Shown here: positions 32,543 to 35,536 of the stretch, piece by piece
Numbering within the stretch: the stretch's first letter is position 1
How the letters are laid out: every line of letters starts with the position of its first letter
The notes under the pieces: generated by a model
The model's input: the letters and a program-made list of their open reading frames with translations, nothing else
The model's database searches: none
What the model was told of the DNA's origin: nothing
IMG/VR virus record: IMGVR_UViG_3300028840_002094
Location: 1-35,536 of that record
DNA: 35,536 nt
Source: a virus
Reading direction: 5' to 3' (one strand)
Position numbers and translations under genes: made by a program

Positions 32543-32598
32543 ACCGGAATATATTTGTCACGGACGTGTGCGTCTATCTCGTCATATGTCAAAGCCAT
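32543..32598 (-). CDS. Major capsid protein, exon 1
   Basis: The capsid start: ATG at 32598 with GAGGAG upstream, reading MALTYDEIDAHVRDKYIP then V at the intron border. The MALTYDEI...KYIP opening is typical of the N-terminus of this capsid family. The genomic frame stops two codons later (GTC GAT TAA) inside the intron. The exon is only about 19 codons; without splicing no capsid could be made. The full spliced protein would be about 303-310 residues depending on the intron 1 junction model. Confidence 0.85.
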
Positions 32599-32620
32599 TC
32601 CAGTTCTCCTCAGTTAGTTA

Positions 32621-32638
32621 GTTTAAGTAGTCTTAAAC
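32621..32638 (-). other. Stem-loop between scaffold and capsid genes
   Basis: Perfect 7-bp inverted repeat GTTTAAG / CTTAAAC with the loop TAGT. It overlaps the scaffold stop codon (32633-32635) and ends about 20 bases before the capsid start. AT-rich, so of modest stability. Possibly an RNA processing or expression-balancing element between scaffold and capsid. Confidence 0.45.
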
Positions 32639-33433
32639 GGCCCCACCTATGTCCCTGAGGGCCGCTTCCGTTGCCTCTTCATACGTCTTAGGGCGATCTG
32701 TGCGAGTTTTTACAACCACTTGCTTGCCACCTTGCACTGCGGCACCTGCCCGTAGTTTCTTAGCCTCCTCAGCCACCCTGCGATCAACCTCGGCCTGAAT
32801 TAGGTCTTCTTGATGAAGGTCCCTATAGGCTTTCTCAAGATCAGTATATCCTTCCTTGAGTGCGTGGTCTAGGATTGCCTTCTTGTCTATCTCAGTGCCG
32901 TATTTGGCCTGCAAACCAACCAGTTGATCCTGGTAGACAAACATACGATCCGTCTGTTTGCGTGATTTGTTCACACCATCTGCGACCCCTGCTATCTGAC
33001 CCTCTAGTTGCTTTATCCTGTCTTGTAGTGCCGTCATTGCTGCTAAGTAGCGCTGATCTAGGGGAGCACCCTTGTCATCCCCAGCATCAGGGGTGTCTTT
33101 GCCTCCCCTGTCATCACCACCCTTATCGTCACTACTCACTGAGAATAAGTCCTGTAAAGGATCATCATTAGTGTCATCACTATCACCCAACCCGTTGTAC
33201 CAGTCGCGCCACTGCTTGAGTTCTTGTTCCATCGCTCCAGCAGCTTTTAGCTCCTCTTTCCACTTGTCCTCCCTCTCAGCAAAGGTCTTCTTTTCCTCTG
33301 CGAGAGTTTGGGTCTTACGAGTGTAGTCAGCCAACATACTTTTGTAGATCGGCTTCACCTCGTCGGGCAGGGTTTCAGGGTCTATGTCTGTGAATTTCAC
33401 ATTTTGGTTATCGTTTTTGTCCTTGTCTGCCAT
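32633..33433 (-). CDS. Scaffolding protein
   Basis: 266 residues, ATG with AAGGAGAG upstream. Highly charged, helical and coiled-coil (KTQTLAEEKKTFAEREDK, YLAAMTALQDRIKQLEGQI), with a low-complexity Asp/Gly/Lys linker in the middle (SDDKGGDDRGGKDTPDAGDD) and a basic C-terminal region (KKLRAGAAVQGGKQVVVK) followed by a short helix. This is the usual picture of a phage scaffold: acidic helical body and a basic helix-turn-helix-like end that contacts the coat protein. It lies directly before the capsid gene, as scaffolds do. Confidence 0.85.
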   Translation of the reverse strand: MADKDKNDNQNVKFTDIDPETLPDEVKPIYKSMLADYTRKTQTLAEEKKTFAEREDKWKEELKAAGAMEQELKQWRDWYNGLGDSDDTNDDPLQDLFSVSSDDKGGDDRGGKDTPDAGDDKGAPLDQRYLAAMTALQDRIKQLEGQIAGVADGVNKSRKQTDRMFVYQDQLVGLQAKYGTEIDKKAILDHALKEGYTDLEKAYRDLHQEDLIQAEVDRRVAEEAKKLRAGAAVQGGKQVVVKTRTDRPKTYEEATEAALRDIGGAV

Positions 33434-33450
33434 AGTTCTCTCCTTCGTTG

Positions 33451-33465
33451 TTCCACCATGTGGAA
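33451..33465 (-). other. Short stem-loop before the scaffold gene
   Basis: TTCCAC / GTGGAA pair (33451-33456 with 33460-33465) with a three-base loop, in the gap between the 127-residue gene and the scaffold start. Its stem is short; likely a minor leader structure. No promoter was recognised in this 60-base gap. Confidence 0.35.
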
Positions 33466-33497
33466 TCTCGGGACCTCCGTTAATTAAAGGTCATTGA

Positions 33498-33881
33498 TTA
33501 AAAACTCGGTGGCCTTGCAGACAGCCTACTCGCCTTGGCACGACCAGACTGGAGCTGTGCTTGTTTCATTGCCACCTTGCCTTCTTCTTCTAGTCCATAG
33601 TGTTTCGTTACATCCAGGAAAGCCTTCTGGAGCAGGGGGTCGATAATTGCCCTAACTGAAGGGTCTATCTCCGCCGCTTTCCTAAAGGCCATACCACCTT
33701 GCATAATCAACTGGACTGCTTGTTGTTCTTGTGGTGTGTCTATTCCTGGACCACCTAAACCTTGCTGTACTGCACCCACCTCAGGAGGGACCTGCATACC
33801 TTCATCGGCACCCTCAGGCAACTCCCTAGCACCCAGTTGGCTTAGTGAGTCGTACTGTCCTTCCAAATCACCATTTGGCAT
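33498..33881 (-). CDS. Small helical virion-assembly protein, unknown
   Basis: 127 residues. Acidic/Gly/Pro-rich N-terminus (NGDLEGQYDSLSQLGARE), then a helical part with PQEQQAVQLIMQGGMAFRK and ALDVTKHYGLEEEGK-type helices; ends with Ala/Arg/Ser. Sits between a Gly-rich protein and the scaffold. Such small proteins before the scaffold may be head assembly or portal-associated factors. A hairpin repeat and AGAGGAG precede the ATG. Confidence 0.6.
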   Translation of the reverse strand: MPNGDLEGQYDSLSQLGARELPEGADEGMQVPPEVGAVQQGLGGPGIDTPQEQQAVQLIMQGGMAFRKAAEIDPSVRAIIDPLLQKAFLDVTKHYGLEEEGKVAMKQAQLQSGRAKASRLSARPPSF

Positions 33882-33897
33882 TTCTGTTCTCCTCTAT

Positions 33898-33938
33898 AGA
33901 GTACTTAACGGTTCATAAAATGAACTGGTTAGTACTCT
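33898..33938 (-). repeat. Leader hairpin repeat, copy 2
   Basis: Long imperfect inverted repeat: AGAGTACT (33898-33905) pairs perfectly with AGTACTCT (33931-33938), then AAC/GTT, then the core GTTCAT-AAA-ATGAAC (33911-33925), for a stem of nearly 20 bp. It starts next to the stop of the 228-residue gene and ends just before the ribosome binding site of the 127-residue gene. Same core as copy 1 at 15042-15078. Confidence 0.8.
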
Positions 33939-34625
33939 TTATTTGGCTGCACCGTAGAAGGGTGGTAGGCCATATTTGCGCTCTAGACTAGAACGCTTCT
34001 CCATAAATCGCTCGGCAGGATCGAGTACTACAGAGTCCCTCAAACCTAGCTCTCCTAATCTGCCTTGCTCCCACTCATAACGCTTGGTTGCCTGCTCCGC
34101 ACCGATTAGGCGTTTTATTCTATTTAGTTCATCTAACTCCGCTAACTCATCTACGTCCTCGCCTAGGTCGAGCTCTTCCTCCACCTCAGGCAGGGTCTCT
34201 ACTACTTGAGTAGGTTGGCGTACTATACGACGACCTCCTACTGTGGTGGCACCTGGTCCTCCTGCTTGGTCTCCTACTGGAGTGGCAGGCGTGGGCTGAG
34301 CACCTAGAGCTTCTAGTCCTTTAGAGCCACCATACAAAATACCCATAGGCATAGGAAAGGCTATAGCTGCTAGTTGTTGTACTGTCTCAGACGCACTATC
34401 CACTGTTGAAGGTGTAGAGGTGCTAACATTCCCTGCGACGCTACCTGGGCCAGCAAAAGGGCCAGTTGGACCACCTGGGATTCCTCCAGTACTTCCACTA
34501 GGTGCACCACCTATGCTAGTTCCTGTCCCGCCTGTGGAGGCTCCACTGAATTGACCATCCACAACGCCAAAGTCAGCACCTATTGTTGCGCCGCCGTCTC
34601 CTCCATCTCCACCTGGTCCGCACAT
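33939..34625 (-). CDS. Gly-rich virion protein of unknown function
   Basis: 228 residues, ATG with AAAGGAG upstream, overlapping the end of the previous gene by 46 bases. The first 110 residues are extremely Gly/Ser/Thr/Pro-rich and probably flexible (GGDGGDGGATIGADFG, STGGIPGGPTGPFAGPG). A short hydrophobic patch (LAAIAFPMPMGILYGG) follows, then an acidic stretch (EEELDLGEDVDELAELDEL) and a charged helical C-terminus (RYEWEQGRLGELGLRDSV). No family recognised; the position after the portal suggests a head or neck role. Confidence 0.6.
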   Translation of the reverse strand: MCGPGGDGGDGGATIGADFGVVDGQFSGASTGGTGTSIGGAPSGSTGGIPGGPTGPFAGPGSVAGNVSTSTPSTVDSASETVQQLAAIAFPMPMGILYGGSKGLEALGAQPTPATPVGDQAGGPGATTVGGRRIVRQPTQVVETLPEVEEELDLGEDVDELAELDELNRIKRLIGAEQATKRYEWEQGRLGELGLRDSVVLDPAERFMEKRSSLERKYGLPPFYGAAK

Positions 34626-34918
34626 TCGTTTGTCTCCTTTAAAGATTTAAGAAAGTACATTCTCTTATTAGTCATACCATAAGGCAGGGCACCTACTCTG
34701 TGTAGCAGTCTCATAATGTGCTTGTTCTCTAGCTTAGTCCACGTTACCCAGCCCTTTAGCTTAGGATTAGCGAGGATGAGGTTTTCTAGCCTCAACACTG
34801 CTGAATAAACCTGCCTCTTCTCCTTGAATGATAACTCTTTAGAGCTATTCATAAGCGGAGAACCTATCTCTACCCACCCAGCCTTTAGTGGTTTGACTAA
34901 TAGAGATCCTGTCATCAT
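34580..34918 (-). CDS. Small protein after portal, possibly GNAT-like
   Basis: 112 residues; ATGATGA overlaps the portal stop, with GGGGAGAAC upstream. The segment TWTKLENKHIMRLLHRVGAL followed by YGMTNKRMYFLK resembles the C-terminal strand-helix-strand of GNAT acetyltransferases found just after the portal in some short-tailed phages, but the family's acetyl-CoA loop (Q/RxxGxG/A) is not visible. The protein is short for a full GNAT. Alternatively it is a small portal-associated factor. Confidence 0.5.
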   Translation of the reverse strand: MMTGSLLVKPLKAGWVEIGSPLMNSSKELSFKEKRQVYSAVLRLENLILANPKLKGWVTWTKLENKHIMRLLHRVGALPYGMTNKRMYFLKSLKETNECADQVEMEETAAQQ

Positions 34919-35536
34919 GTTCTCCCCGCAGGACTAGCTCCTGGCTGATGAGGGAATTGGGATTTCTTGTCTCCCATCATAGGGTTGACTTCCATATCGT
35001 CGGGATCTTGCTTTTTCATTTTTGTTCGCTTCAGCACCTCTGTCCTGTGTGGGTACTCTAAATCCTCCAGCAGCGCTTCATCATCTATGACTTCCATCTT
35101 TCTGAGCTGCATAGATTCTATCCTACGCTGAGTCTTAGCAAGTCCTAGTGAGGAGCCAGGTTCTATCTTGAAGCTAACGTCTTTCCATGCTCCCTTCTTC
35201 CTGTTGCCTATTTCCTTTAGCAACTCGGAGCTAATCTCCACCTGTCCGTCCGCTGACTTATTAGCTTGTGCGTCTAGCATAGGCATAATACGCTCAGGCG
35301 AGTAGAATTGGAATATCCTAGACATTAGCTTCCTACCTACTCTAGCGTGTACTTGCTCGGAGGCCCTAGCTCTTAGTCTAATAAGTGCCTGTGCCATCAT
35401 TTGGAGACTCTCCACACCTACCCCAGAGCTTATCTGCCCAGAGGCGATGCCTTTGACTACATCAACCATGCCAGTGATCTTATCACCCTTGATGCCTAGG
35501 TCTTGGAGTACTTGGAGTACATAAGTGGGCAGGGGG
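34915..35536 (-). CDS. Portal protein, C-terminal part (cut by window edge)
   Basis: The frame is open to the right edge of the window, so the true start lies outside; an ATG at 35469 is internal. Visible: LPTYVLQVLQDLGIKGDKI then MVDVVKGIASGQISSGVGV, then SLQMMAQALIRLRARASEQ, then VGRKLMSRIFQFYSPERIM. The GIASGQISSGVGVESLQ loop followed by long helices is typical of the portal stem/crown in tailed phages. The tail end (MEVNPMMGDKKSQFPHQ) is polar and probably disordered. The terminase genes are presumably just beyond this edge. Confidence 0.75.
   Translation of the reverse strand, partial: PLPTYVLQVLQDLGIKGDKITGMVDVVKGIASGQISSGVGVESLQMMAQALIRLRARASEQVHARVGRKLMSRIFQFYSPERIMPMLDAQANKSADGQVEISSELLKEIGNRKKGAWKDVSFKIEPGSSLGLAKTQRRIESMQLRKMEVIDDEALLEDLEYPHRTEVLKRTKMKKQDPDDMEVNPMMGDKKSQFPHQPGASPAGRT

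Noticed and set aside
1-35536. CRISPR arrays, tRNA genes, insertion sequences, integrase
   Set aside because: I saw no regularly spaced repeats, cloverleaf-type sequence, transposase motif or recombinase motif. Absence is by eye only and does not cover the rest of the phage genome.

Overview
The window is a piece of a tailed double-stranded DNA bacteriophage (Caudoviricetes), probably from an environmental or metagenomic assembly. It carries a portal end, scaffold, major capsid protein, head-tail adaptor-like proteins, a holin and lysis cassette, and a phage-type DNA polymerase. No rRNA, tRNA, housekeeping or plasmid genes are visible. I see no tail-tube or tape-measure gene. The chain of adaptors, a tail/stopper-like protein and a 1016-residue internal-virion-like protein points to a short-tailed (podovirus-like) particle; this is an inference. 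Two lipoproteins in the lysis cassette and an O-antigen ligase-like membrane protein suggest a host with an outer membrane, also an inference.

Layout. Positions 1-5076 (+ strand) hold a replication module: a UDG-exonuclease-PolA polymerase interrupted by an intein, a small zinc-ribbon protein, a P-loop ATPase, and several very small membrane peptides. From 5059 to the right edge everything is on the - strand, so the two blocks converge near 5.06 kb. Read in its own direction (right to left) the late block runs: portal C-terminus (cut by the window edge), three uncharacterised virion or assembly proteins, scaffold, major capsid protein in three exons separated by two group I introns that each encode a LAGLIDADG endonuclease, two head surface/decoration-like proteins, a Cys/Lys-rich protein, an O-antigen ligase-like membrane protein with C-terminal TPRs, a run of small exported or surface proteins, two large exported beta-rich proteins with a tandem pair of paralogues between them, a lysis cassette (coiled-coil membrane protein, lipoprotein, M15 peptidase, lipoprotein, small ORF, holin), three adaptor-like proteins, a tail/stopper-like protein, and finally internal virion proteins.

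Three points stand out. (1) Three self-splicing elements sit in two essential genes: an intein in polymerase motif B and two group I introns in the capsid gene. The intron endonuclease reading frames run through the ribozyme core. (2) The 17.25-24.8 kb block of exported beta-rich proteins looks compositionally different from the rest by hand count of the tetramer CTAG, which fits horizontal acquisition. (3) A phage-borne O-antigen ligase-like protein lies inside the virion gene cluster next to several Sec-signal proteins, suggesting that this phage remodels or decorates the host envelope. Two adjacent tail genes (11.3 and 12.1 kb) look frameshifted. All family assignments come from reading motifs by eye; no database search was possible.
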